Origin: an uncultured Clostridiaceae bacterium | Lineage (GTDB): Bacteria; Bacillota; Clostridia; TANB77; CAG-508 | DNA: 30,339 nt | Direction of reading: 5' to 3' | Assembly: GCA_958417695.1 (NCBI GenBank) | Contig: CATZDQ010000002.1 | Coordinates: forward strand, 1 to 30,339 | Shown here: positions 7,474-14,860 of the stretch, piece by piece | Position numbering within the stretch: position 1 is the first letter of the stretch | Layout: every line of letters begins with the position of its first letter | Notes under the pieces: generated by a model | Told to the model about the DNA's origin: nothing | Database searches by the model: none | Seen by the model: the letters and a program-made list of their open reading frames with translations, nothing else | Program-made: the position numbers and the translations under genes

Positions 7474-7496
7474 ATACGAAGGTAAGCTTCGTATTT
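7472..7496 (+). terminator. Terminator of the OLE-oapA unit
   Basis: A perfect 10-bp stem (7472-7481 with 7487-7496) and a 5-base loop, followed by T. It begins within the oapA stop codon. Confidence 0.85.
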
Positions 7497-7534
7497 TTCT
7501 TTCTAAAATATAAAACAAAAATTCGTAATATCGC

Positions 7535-7562
7535 TTGCAAAAATAAAAAAATATGATACAAT
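7535..7562 (+). promoter_or_regulatory. Promoter of ruvA-rarA
   Basis: TTGCAA (7535-7540), a 16-base spacer, then TACAAT (7557-7562), located 33 bases before ruvA. Confidence 0.65.
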
Positions 7563-7595
7563 GCTAGAGATGAAAAAGCAAAGGAGAAATGAAGT

Positions 7596-8195
7596 ATGTT
7601 TGCCTATATGAAAGGAACTCTAGAAGTAAAAACAGTAGGATATGTGGTAATAGAAGTAGCTGGAATAGGGTATAAAATTTTTATGTCAGAGCCAGCTATA
7701 GAAAAATTAGGAGAAATAGGAGAGATAGTAAAAGTACATACCTATTTAAAAGTTAGAGAAGACGATATTAGTTTATTTGGGTTTAATACTAATGAAGAAT
7801 TACGTATGTTTGAATTATTATTATCCGTTAGTGGGGTTGGTGCTAAATCAGCCATTACAATTTTATCCAATATTACACCATCTAGTTTTGCATTAGCTGT
7901 TATTTCAGATGATGTGGGGAAATTAAAACAATTGCCAGGGATTGGTGCCAAAACCGCACAAAGATTAATTTTGGAATTGAAGGATAAGTTAAAAGGAGAA
8001 CAAATAGAAGAGGATAAGTTAGATAAAATGCAAGAAACCTTGTTAGATAATCATAAATCTACAGAAGCTATGGCAGCACTACAAGTGTTAGGGTATAGCA
8101 AAAAAGAGATTGAGAAAGCATTAGAAAAGGTAGATAAAGAAAATTTAACTGTTGAGGATATAATCCGAAAAGGATTATATAATTTAGCAAGATAG
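7596..8195 (+). CDS. ruvA: Holliday junction DNA helicase subunit RuvA
   Basis: A 199-residue protein of standard length. RuvA binds four-way junctions as a tetramer and loads the RuvB motor for branch migration in recombination and repair. The N-terminal OB fold begins MFAYMKGTLEVK. Two helix-hairpin-helix segments follow, LLSVSGVGAKSAITIL (about 77-92) and LKQLPGIGAKTAQRLILELKD (about 110-130). A flexible acidic linker leads to the C-terminal RuvB-binding helix bundle (ALQVLGYSKKEIEKAL). AAGGAG precedes the ATG. ruvB is not next to it; instead rarA follows after 20 bases, probably in one transcript. That unites two recombination and fork-repair functions. Confidence 0.97.
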   Translation: MFAYMKGTLEVKTVGYVVIEVAGIGYKIFMSEPAIEKLGEIGEIVKVHTYLKVREDDISLFGFNTNEELRMFELLLSVSGVGAKSAITILSNITPSSFALAVISDDVGKLKQLPGIGAKTAQRLILELKDKLKGEQIEEDKLDKMQETLLDNHKSTEAMAALQVLGYSKKEIEKALEKVDKENLTVEDIIRKGLYNLAR

Positions 8196-8215
8196 AAAGA
8201 TGAGGCGTGAAAGAT

Positions 8216-9463
8216 ATGGTGGATTTGAGTAAACCGTTAGCTTTTAGAATGAGTCCCAAAACTTTAGAAGATTATGTAGGACAAGAACATGTACTAGGAA
8301 AAGATAAAATCTTGTATAGAACCATACAGGCAGACCGTTTATCTAGTATAATTTTATGGGGACCACCTGGTTGTGGAAAAACTTCACTAGCTAGAGTCAT
8401 TAGCCATACAACAAAATATAAATTTACAAGAATTAATGCGGTAACTGCAGGAATTGCAGATATTAAAAATGCTATTGCAGAGGCAGGAAATGCTTTTATG
8501 AATCCATCTGGAAAGTGCATTTTATTTATCGATGAGATTCACCGTTTTAATAAATTACAACAAGATGCTTTACTACCATATGTAGAAAATGGGACAGTTA
8601 TTTTAATAGGAGCTACTACGGAAAATCCATATTTTGAAGTGAATAAAGCCTTAATTTCACGTTCTATGGTTATAAAATTAGAACCATTAACTACTGAAAA
8701 TATCTATACAATTTTAAAAAAATCTTTAACTGCACCAGATGGGTTAGGGAATTATCGCATTCAAATAGAAGAAGACACTTTAAGAAAAATAGCAGAGGTA
8801 TCTGGTGGAGATGTTAGAACCGCATTAAATGGTTTGGAAGTGGCTGTTTTAACTACTAAAATGAATGCAGATGGTGTGATAGAAATTACGCCAGAAATTG
8901 CTGCAGAAAGCGTACAAAGTAGAAAGGCAATTTTTGATAAAAATGGGGATAGCCATTATGATAATATTAGTGCTTTCATAAAGTCTATGAGGGGAAGTGA
9001 CCCAGATGCGGCTATCTTTTATTTAGCAAGAGCCTTAAATGGTGGAGAAGACCCTATGTTTTTGGCTAGAAGGATAGTGATTGCAGCTTCTGAAGATGTG
9101 GGAATGGCCAATCCGAATGCCTTAGTGATAGCCAATAGCGCTATGCAAGCAGTTCATATGGTAGGAATGCCAGAAGCTAGAATTATATTAGCAGAAGCGG
9201 CTGTCTATGTAGCAACTTCTCCAAAATCAAATGCTAGTTATTTAGCAATCAACCGAGCACTAGAGGATGTAGTCAATAAAGATACGGGCAGTATTCCTAT
9301 GCATATTCGTAATGCGCCAGCAGAGGGAATGGAGCAATTTGGCTATGGGGGTGATTATAAATATCCTCATGATTATCCAGGCCATTATGTAGAACAACAG
9401 TATTTACCAGATAAAATGTTGGGAGTTAAATATTATATAAAAGATGATACTATACCAGAATAA
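8216..9463 (+). CDS. rarA: Replication-associated recombination protein RarA (MgsA/Mgs1 family AAA+ ATPase)
   Basis: A 415-residue AAA+ ATPase that works at stalled replication forks and interacts with single-strand binding protein. Motifs visible are PLAFRMSPKTLEDYVGQ at the start, Walker A GPPGCGKT (49-56), Walker B LFIDEIHRFN (103-112), sensor 1 GATTENPYFEVN (132-143), and the family C-terminal part with SKAI-like QSRKAIFDKNGDSHYDNISA and EDVGMANP. I place the start at ATG 8216, ten bases after GAGG. The upstream GTG at 8207 leaves only one base of spacing and is excluded. It follows ruvA by 20 bases. A weak 6-bp hairpin (9472-9495) lies after the stop. Confidence 0.96.
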   Translation: MVDLSKPLAFRMSPKTLEDYVGQEHVLGKDKILYRTIQADRLSSIILWGPPGCGKTSLARVISHTTKYKFTRINAVTAGIADIKNAIAEAGNAFMNPSGKCILFIDEIHRFNKLQQDALLPYVENGTVILIGATTENPYFEVNKALISRSMVIKLEPLTTENIYTILKKSLTAPDGLGNYRIQIEEDTLRKIAEVSGGDVRTALNGLEVAVLTTKMNADGVIEITPEIAAESVQSRKAIFDKNGDSHYDNISAFIKSMRGSDPDAAIFYLARALNGGEDPMFLARRIVIAASEDVGMANPNALVIANSAMQAVHMVGMPEARIILAEAAVYVATSPKSNASYLAINRALEDVVNKDTGSIPMHIRNAPAEGMEQFGYGGDYKYPHDYPGHYVEQQYLPDKMLGVKYYIKDDTIPE

Positions 9464-9491
9464 TGAAAAATTCTACAAAAATGAAAAAATG

Positions 9492-9520
9492 TAGACTTTT
9501 ATAAAAAAGCAGTGTATAAT
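9492..9520 (+). promoter_or_regulatory. Promoter of the LiaF-like/DUF4097 operon
   Basis: TAGACT (9492-9497), a 17-base spacer, then a perfect TATAAT (9515-9520). The -35 overlaps the right arm of the weak hairpin behind rarA. Confidence 0.6.
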
Positions 9521-9553
9521 GAAACCATCAAAGAAAGAAAGGATGTTTAGGTT

Positions 9554-10231
9554 ATGAGAAAGTTTGGAAATGTATTATGGGGTCTTGTATTTATTGCAAT
9601 AGGAATCATAATTGGTTTAAACAGTATGGGGGTTACACGTATTAATATCTTTTTTAGTGGATGGTGGACATTATTTATTATTGTACCATGTTTTATAGGT
9701 CTATTTAAGAATACGAGTAAATGGGGAGACCTTATTGGCTTATTAATTGGAATTGCTTTGCTGCTATGTGCACAAGGAATATTAAGTTTCTCGTTAATTG
9801 CAAAACTAATATTCCCATTTATTTTAGTAGTTATTGGTTTATCCTTTTTATTTAGGGACTTTTTTAATAGTAAGATTAATGAGAAAATGAAAGCATTACA
9901 AAGAGATGGAGAAAAACAATATGCTGCTACTTTCGGAGAAAATAAAGTAGAAATGCAAAATGAAATTTTTGATGGAGCAGAATTAACAGCTGTATTTGGA
10001 AGTGTAGAATTAGACTTAACTAGGGCAATTATGCAAGAGGACCAAGCCATTCATGCTTCTGCTATATTTGGTGGGATAGAAATTCGTGTACCACAAAATG
10101 TATATGTAAAAGTAAAATCAACACCCATATTTGGTGGAGTAAGTAATAAAAGTATTACTATAAAAGCAGAAAATACACCAACCTTGTACATAGATGCCTT
10201 TTGTATGTTTGGAGGTGTAGATATTAAATGA
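9554..10231 (+). CDS. LiaF-like membrane protein (LiaI/LiaF transmembrane plus cell-wall-response C-terminal domain)
   Basis: A 225-residue protein. Four membrane helices (about 7-24, 34-51, 58-74 and 80-100) match the LiaI/LiaF-type transmembrane region. After a charged linker, residues 125-225 form a strand-rich domain with repeated FGGVE/IFGG turns (ELTAVFGSVELDL, ASAIFGGIEIRVP, TPIFGGVSNK, CMFGGVDIK). This is the cell-wall-active antibiotic response domain of LiaF/VraT proteins. In bacilli LiaF restrains the LiaRS envelope-stress system. No liaRS kinase or regulator genes lie nearby, so the role may differ. AAAGGA precedes the ATG. The stop overlaps the next gene's start by four bases (ATGA), a sign of translational coupling. 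Confidence 0.85.
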   Translation: MRKFGNVLWGLVFIAIGIIIGLNSMGVTRINIFFSGWWTLFIIVPCFIGLFKNTSKWGDLIGLLIGIALLLCAQGILSFSLIAKLIFPFILVVIGLSFLFRDFFNSKINEKMKALQRDGEKQYAATFGENKVEMQNEIFDGAELTAVFGSVELDLTRAIMQEDQAIHASAIFGGIEIRVPQNVYVKVKSTPIFGGVSNKSITIKAENTPTLYIDAFCMFGGVDIK

Positions 10232-11073
10232 GTGAAGGACAAAGAATTATTAAATATATAGCGATTGCTTTTGGAACATTTCTAAGTGTTGGTATTATTA
10301 GTTTTACCATATCTTGTCTATTATTTGGATTTGGAATATTTGGTTCCATTTTAGGTCTGCAAACTTTAGAGGAGACATCTATTAGTGAAGGAACAACTAC
10401 TTTTTCAGAAGAATATACCATGGTGGATAATTTAAAATTAGACTGTAAATTATCACAAGTAACAGTTGTAACAGGAGATACTTTAAAGGTAGAAACGAAA
10501 AATATTACAGAAAAGTTTAGTAGTCAAATAAAAGATAATACCTTAGTGATTGAAGAAAAACAGTCTTTTCAGTTTTTTAATAGAAGAGAAGATGCACAAA
10601 TTAAAATTACCATTCCAAAGAATAGTCAATTCAAGGAAGTAAAAATAGCAGCTGGTGCTGGAAATATGGAGATAGAAGGCCTAAAGGCAGATGTTTTAAA
10701 ATTAGAAATTGGTGCAGGTAATGCTAAAATCAAACAGGTAACAGCTTATAAAAAAGCGGATATAGATGGTGGTGTTGGTAAGGTTGTTATTTCAGAGGCT
10801 TCTTTTAATGATTTAGATTTAGACGTGGGCGTAGGTAATTTTAAACTTTCTGGAAAATTAACTGGAGATTCAGACATTGATTGTGGTGTAGGAAAGTTAG
10901 AATTGGTTGTTTTAGGAAAACAAGAAGAGTATACAATAAAGGCTAAAAAGGGAATTGGTGACTTTCAGGTAAATGGACGTTCTGTAGCAGATGATACCAC
11001 AATAGGAAATGGTAATTATCGAATGGAAATTGATGCAGGTGTAGGAAAGACAGAAGTTTATTTTGAAGAATAA
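10228..11073 (+). CDS. DUF4097-type beta-helix membrane-anchored protein (LiaG-like)
   Basis: A 281-residue protein. One N-terminal membrane helix (about 8-40, Gly/Phe/Ile-rich) is followed by an extracytoplasmic region. From about residue 65 onward it is a long ladder of short strands with recurrent GAGN/GVGK/GVGN turns (AAGAGNMEIEGL, LEIGAGNAKI, DGGVGKVVI, DVGVGNFKL, DCGVGKLEL, DAGVGKTEV). This is the pattern of the DUF4097/putative adhesin beta-helix seen in LiaG-like proteins. It is translationally coupled to the LiaF-like gene. Together they are probably a cell-envelope stress module at the membrane surface. A strong terminator follows. The start is fixed by the ATGA overlap. Confidence 0.85.
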   Translation: MSEGQRIIKYIAIAFGTFLSVGIISFTISCLLFGFGIFGSILGLQTLEETSISEGTTTFSEEYTMVDNLKLDCKLSQVTVVTGDTLKVETKNITEKFSSQIKDNTLVIEEKQSFQFFNRREDAQIKITIPKNSQFKEVKIAAGAGNMEIEGLKADVLKLEIGAGNAKIKQVTAYKKADIDGGVGKVVISEASFNDLDLDVGVGNFKLSGKLTGDSDIDCGVGKLELVVLGKQEEYTIKAKKGIGDFQVNGRSVADDTTIGNGNYRMEIDAGVGKTEVYFEE

Positions 11074-11104
11074 GGAAAGCTAAATAAAAATGTGTTAGAA
11101 AAAT

Positions 11105-11136
11105 AAGAAGAGTATTGCGTGTGCAATATTCTTCTT
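11105..11136 (+). terminator. Terminator of the LiaF-like operon
   Basis: A 14-bp stem (11105-11118 with 11123-11136, one G-U pair) with a GTGT loop, followed by T-rich sequence. Confidence 0.85.
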
Positions 11137-11239
11137 TTATGCAAACTAGTAAACAACCAGTTTTTATAAAAAATAGAAATGGTGTACCTCATAAAATATA
11201 ATAAGATAAAAATAGAAGATAAAAGGTGAGGAAGAGCAA

Positions 11240-12019
11240 ATGAAGAAAGAATCTGGAATTACGCTAGTAGCATTGGTGGTAACGATTATTATTTTAATTA
11301 TTTTAGCAGGTATTAGCTTACAAGTAACCATAGGTGAGAATGGAATAATTACAAGAGCAAAACAAGCTAAGCAAAATATAACTTTAGCAGGTGAAGCAGA
11401 GGCCATGCAACTTAATCAATTATATTATGAATTAGAAACTGGTGGTGAAATGTCAGAAGATGAGGAGTCTACTAAGAAAGATGAAATCATTGCTTTATTA
11501 CAAAAACAGGTAGAAGAATTGCAAAAACAAGTGGCTAGCTTGCAGACAGAAAACACCGAACTAAAAAAACAAATAGAGAATTTAAATATACAAATCAGTA
11601 ATTTACAAACAGAAATAGCTGATTTAAAAGCACAAGTAGCCACTAAAGAGGTAGAGATAGCCAATTTAAAGAAACAAGTCAGTGAGAAAGAAGCTAAGAT
11701 ACAAGACTTACAAAATCAATTAAATAATATAAATTCTCTACTAGCTCAGACCAATGCCACAGCAGATAAAATCTTATCTGGTTATAAAGCCTATAGTGGT
11801 GGAAAGCTATTAACAGGAACAATGATAAATCAAGGAGCTATCAATAGTAGTTTAAATTGTAGTCAAACGTATACCATTCCAGCAGGATATCATAATGGTT
11901 CTGGAAAGATAACAGCCAATAGTTTAGCTAGCCAAACGTCAGGTACTGCAACAAGTGCAGATATTTTAATTGGGAAAACAGCTTGGGTAAATGGAAATAA
12001 AATAACGGGAACGAATAAA
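11240..12019 (+). repeat. Duplicated 780-bp unit, copy 1
   Basis: Aligns gap-free with 14081-14860. Many stretches are nearly identical (for example codons for ETGGEMSEDE through IIALLQKQVEEL). The similarity ends at the codons for GTNK; beyond it the two genes are unrelated. This indicates a recent duplication or ongoing gene conversion with exchangeable 3' tips. Confidence 0.85.
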
Positions 12020-12310
12020 AGCAAGGAACTAGAGACGATTAGTGTAACTTTTCCAGTTTCTACAGCATGGGTAACTTCTAAAACCGTATCCATTGCTTCT
12101 ATATATAGTCAGTATGGTAATATTACGATTAATAATATAATTCCTGTTTTTAATAATTATCCAGATATTAGAAATAGTCAAGCGGTTAATGCCTTTGCAC
12201 CGAGTTTTACATTTTCTTATTCTGCTTCAAATGGTAATTTTACAGTAAATTGTAATACAGAGATGAGAACGTATAGTACATTTTCCATGAAATTGTATAT
12301 TATACAATAA
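11240..12310 (+). CDS. Prepilin-like protein with coiled-coil stalk and phage-tail-fibre-like module (paralog A)
   Basis: A 356-residue chimera. Residues 1-8 (MKKESGIT) lead into a hydrophobic helix (about 7-28, ITLVALVVTIIIL...) that looks like a type IV prepilin signal: basic leader, Gly6 before the cleavage point, Thr at +2. The usual +5 Glu is replaced by Ala. Residues 75-172 are an uninterrupted heptad coiled coil (EELQKQVASLQTEN, DLQNQLNN). Residues 180-260 (GYKAYSGGKLLTGTM, YTIPAGYHNGSGKI, AWVNGNKITGT) match modules common in phage tail and baseplate fibres. Residues 261-356 form a Ser/Asn-rich beta tip. It is probably a surface fibre held by its N-terminal helix; the ligand is unknown. 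GTGAGGAAG precedes the ATG. The first 260 residues align without gaps to the gene at 14081. Confidence 0.8.
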   Translation: MKKESGITLVALVVTIIILIILAGISLQVTIGENGIITRAKQAKQNITLAGEAEAMQLNQLYYELETGGEMSEDEESTKKDEIIALLQKQVEELQKQVASLQTENTELKKQIENLNIQISNLQTEIADLKAQVATKEVEIANLKKQVSEKEAKIQDLQNQLNNINSLLAQTNATADKILSGYKAYSGGKLLTGTMINQGAINSSLNCSQTYTIPAGYHNGSGKITANSLASQTSGTATSADILIGKTAWVNGNKITGTNKSKELETISVTFPVSTAWVTSKTVSIASIYSQYGNITINNIIPVFNNYPDIRNSQAVNAFAPSFTFSYSASNGNFTVNCNTEMRTYSTFSMKLYIIQ

Positions 12311-12319
12311 ATTATTGGT

Positions 12320-12348
12320 TTGACAAAATAGGAAATACTTGATAATAT
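12320..12348 (+). promoter_or_regulatory. Consensus sigma-A promoter of the 92-residue gene
   Basis: A perfect TTGACA (12320-12325), a 17-base spacer, then TAATAT (12343-12348). It begins 10 bases after the preceding stop codon. Confidence 0.85.
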
Positions 12349-12384
12349 AGGAACATAATATTTTATGTCCAAGGAGGATGTAAC

Positions 12385-12663
12385 ATGAACGAGCGGGAGT
12401 GTTATGAAAAGGTTTTAGAAGAAGTAAAAGTGTATATCAATCAGATGTATGCGTATTTCAAACAGAACAGACCGGAAATGCAAATTAAAGATGAAGAACC
12501 AGAGAAACAACTTGAGGAAATAATTACTAAAAGATATCTGTCACCAACATATATGACAGATTTAGTATATGCCTCTAGTTGCCTTTTCGAAGGAGAGGAT
12601 TCGCGCTATCAAAGTTGCTTGGATGAGTATAAAGTCCGAGTAGAGATTTTTTTGGACAGGTAA
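12385..12663 (+). CDS. Small acidic orphan protein, 92 residues
   Basis: I do not recognise this protein. It is acidic, mostly helical in appearance, without membrane segments or signal peptide. It has three Cys (residue 6, and two in YASSCLFEGEDSRYQSC) and a Tyr-rich first third. The gene is real by its signals: a consensus promoter, AAGGAGG 7 bases before the ATG, and a GC-rich hairpin 7 bases after the stop. It is thus an independent single-gene unit. Its base use is somewhat less AT-rich than the neighbours (GAGCGGGAG, TTCGCGC), which suggests acquisition. It sits directly behind chimeric fibre paralog A; a functional link is unproven. Confidence 0.7.
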   Translation: MNERECYEKVLEEVKVYINQMYAYFKQNRPEMQIKDEEPEKQLEEIITKRYLSPTYMTDLVYASSCLFEGEDSRYQSCLDEYKVRVEIFLDR

Positions 12664-12670
12664 ACAAAGA

Positions 12671-12696
12671 GGAGCCCCTATTAATAAGGGGGCTCC
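12671..12696 (+). terminator. GC-rich hairpin after the 92-residue gene
   Basis: An 8-bp stem GGAGCCCC/GGGGCTCC (12671-12678 with 12689-12696), unusually GC-rich for this genome. The T-tract after it is weak (TTAAACTT), so it may terminate poorly or protect a 3' end. Confidence 0.65.
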
Positions 12697-12855
12697 TTAA
12701 ACTTACTATGCATAAAACTTATGGTATAACAATAGATTGTTTATGTAAAAAGAAACAGAAATTTTATAAATATGGATAACTCTTAGATGGCTAGAATATA
12801 ATGCTTCTATAAGTTTGGTAACTTTAAAGGCTATACTATATTTTAACAAAAAACT

Positions 12856-12878
12856 AGACGTCTATTATTTAGACGTCT
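12856..12878 (-). terminator. Terminator of the stomatin gene
   Basis: Two copies of the palindrome AGACGTCT (12856-12863 and 12871-12878) form a perfect 8-bp stem. On the minus strand it is followed by TAG and then six T. It lies 13 bases beyond the stop. Bases 12697-12855 show no gene. Confidence 0.8.
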
Positions 12879-12891
12879 TAGTGTTTATATA

Positions 12892-13812
12892 TTATTTTTT
12901 AGACTTTTCATCATCTTTTAGAACTTCTTTAATAGCACCAATACTACCTAAAGCTGAAGTGGCTTCGAATGGGATGAACACTTTGTTAGCATCACCATTG
13001 GCTACTTCTTTTAAGGCCTCTAAAGATTTTAATTGAACTAAAGTCTCGTCTGGGTTTGCTTTTTTCATAGCACTGTATACTTTTTGGATTTCTTCTGCCT
13101 TGGCTTCTGCTACTCTTTTGATAGCTTCTGCTTCACCAGTTGCTCTTCTAATTTTAGATTCTCTATCTGCTTCTGCTTCTAAAATAGCAGCTTGTTTTTT
13201 ACCCTCTGCTAAGGTAATAGCAGATTGCTTTTCACCTTCTGCTTCTAAGATTAAAGCTCTTTTTGTTCTTTCTGCATTCATTTCTTTTTCCATGGCATCA
13301 CGGATGTCAGCCGGTGGTGTAATATCTTTAATTTCCACTCTATCAATCTTACAACCCCATTGGTCAGTGGCTTCATCTAATATAGACCTTAATTTATCAT
13401 TAATAGAATCTCTAGCACTAAAGGTTTCGTCTAACATTAATTTACCAACAATATCACGAATGGTGGTAATGGCTAAGTATTCAATACCTTTTTTCAAACT
13501 TTGAATTTCGTAAACGGCTTTAGCTGGATCTGTAATTTTATAAAATACAACTGTATCAATTGTAATTGTAACATTATCTTTTGTGATAACTTCTTGTGGT
13601 GGGATATCTAATGTTTGTTGTTTTAAACTAACCACACTACGTACTCTATCTAAAAATGGAATGATAACTGTAAGACCAGCATCTGCGACTTTATGAAATT
13701 TACCTAATCTTTCTATAATATATACTTCTGATTGTTTTACTACCTTAATAGATTGAAAGGCAAGGAAGATTAAAAATGCGATAATAACAAGTGTAATAAT
13801 AATTCCTACCAT
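12892..13812 (-). CDS. Stomatin/prohibitin (SPFH, band 7) family protein, QmcA-like
   Basis: A 306-residue protein. One N-terminal membrane helix (about 2-20) is followed by the SPFH domain (about 22-190: VVKQSEVYIIERLGKF, DIPPQEVITKDNVTITID, and WGCKIDRVEIKDITPP). A long Ala/Glu/Lys-rich coiled coil (about 190-265: LEAEGEKQSAITLAEGKKQ, EAEADRESKIRRATGEAEA) and a C-terminal oligomerisation tail follow. Such proteins form large ring-like membrane assemblies linked to lipid microdomains and to FtsH control in other bacteria. The ATG at 13812 has AAAGGGGG at correct spacing; the upstream in-frame ATG at 13878 lacks one. It is transcribed opposite to the two fibre genes that flank it. No NfeD partner gene is adjacent. 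Confidence 0.93.
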   Translation of the reverse strand: MVGIIITLVIIAFLIFLAFQSIKVVKQSEVYIIERLGKFHKVADAGLTVIIPFLDRVRSVVSLKQQTLDIPPQEVITKDNVTITIDTVVFYKITDPAKAVYEIQSLKKGIEYLAITTIRDIVGKLMLDETFSARDSINDKLRSILDEATDQWGCKIDRVEIKDITPPADIRDAMEKEMNAERTKRALILEAEGEKQSAITLAEGKKQAAILEAEADRESKIRRATGEAEAIKRVAEAKAEEIQKVYSAMKKANPDETLVQLKSLEALKEVANGDANKVFIPFEATSALGSIGAIKEVLKDDEKSKK

Positions 13813-13948
13813 AATAAAAGTTCCCCCTTTAATATATTTTATTTCATTTATTATTTTATAGAACGTATTAAAAAACACATTAACAATACTAGTATAGCAT
13901 AAATTTGCCTAAAATGGAAGTGTTTTCTTACAAATTTTTATGTAAATT

Positions 13949-13977
13949 TTGCAAAGTTTTTATGATGATAGTAAATA
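13949..13977 (+). promoter_or_regulatory. Putative promoter of fibre paralog B
   Basis: TTGCAA (13949-13954), a 17-base spacer, then TAAATA (13972-13977), about 105 bases upstream of the gene. Confidence 0.4.
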
Positions 13978-14080
13978 GAAGATAATCATATAATTACATA
14001 AAGTTAATTGAAAACAAGAAAGAAAAACAAGAAAATAAAAATAAAAAAACCAAGTAAAAGCGAAAGGAATGGATTTTTAT

Positions 14081-14860
14081 ATGGAAAAAGAAAATGGAAT
14101 TACAATGGTTTCTTTAGTAATAACCATTATCATATTGATTATTTTGGCTGGAATAAGTTTGAATATAACTATAGGAGAAAATGGTATCATTACTAAAGCC
14201 AAGCAAGCTAAACAAAATATTACTTTAGCAGGAGAAGCAGAAGCTATGCAGTTAAATCAGTTATATTATGAATTGGAAACTGGTGGTGAAATGTCAGAAG
14301 ACGAAGAGTCTACTAAGAAAGATGAGATTATTGCTTTATTACAAAAACAGGTAGAAGAATTGCATAAGCAAGTGGTTAATCTGCAAACAGAAAATGAAGA
14401 ACTCAAAAAACAAATTCAAGACTTGAATGCACAAATTGCTAATCTACAAAAAGAAATAGAAGATTTAAAGGCACAAATAGCTAATAAGAATATAGAAATA
14501 GCTAATTTAAAGAAACAAGTAAGTGAAAAAGAAGCAAAGATACAAGACTTACAGAATCAATTAAATAATTTAAATTCTTTATTAGCCCAAACCAATGTAA
14601 CAGCTGATAAAATACTGTCAGGTTATAAAGCCTATAGTGGTGGAAAACTAGTAACTGGAACTATGGCAAATCGAGGGGCAGTAAATAGTAGTTTAAATGC
14701 AGGTCAAAGTTATACTATACCAGCAGGTTATCACAATGGTTCTGGAAAAGTAACAGCCAATAGTTTAGCAAGTCAAACTTCCTCTACAGCAACTAGTGCA
14801 GACATTTTGACAGGAAAGACTGCTTGGGTAAATGGAAATAAATTAACAGGTACAAATAAG
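14081..14860 (+). repeat. Duplicated 780-bp unit, copy 2
   Basis: Partner of 11240-12019. The direct repeats flank the minus-strand stomatin gene and the 92-residue gene, so recombination between them would delete both. Confidence 0.85.

Noticed and set aside
9547..10050. 167-residue frame opposite the LiaF-like gene
   Set aside because: Antisense shadow; the plus-strand gene has family motifs, coupling and a promoter.
12671..12696. Terminal inverted repeat of a mobile element, paired with the GC-rich stem at 15207-15235
   Set aside because: The two stems differ in sequence, each directly follows a gene, and no transposase or target duplication is visible.
13100..13504. 134-residue Ser/Ala-rich frame opposite the stomatin gene
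   Set aside because: Mirror of the Ala/Glu-rich coiled coil on the other strand; no start signals.
14008..14196. 62-residue basic frame before fibre paralog B
   Set aside because: Overlaps the real start in another frame; low-complexity Lys/Asn/Tyr composition from AT-rich DNA.
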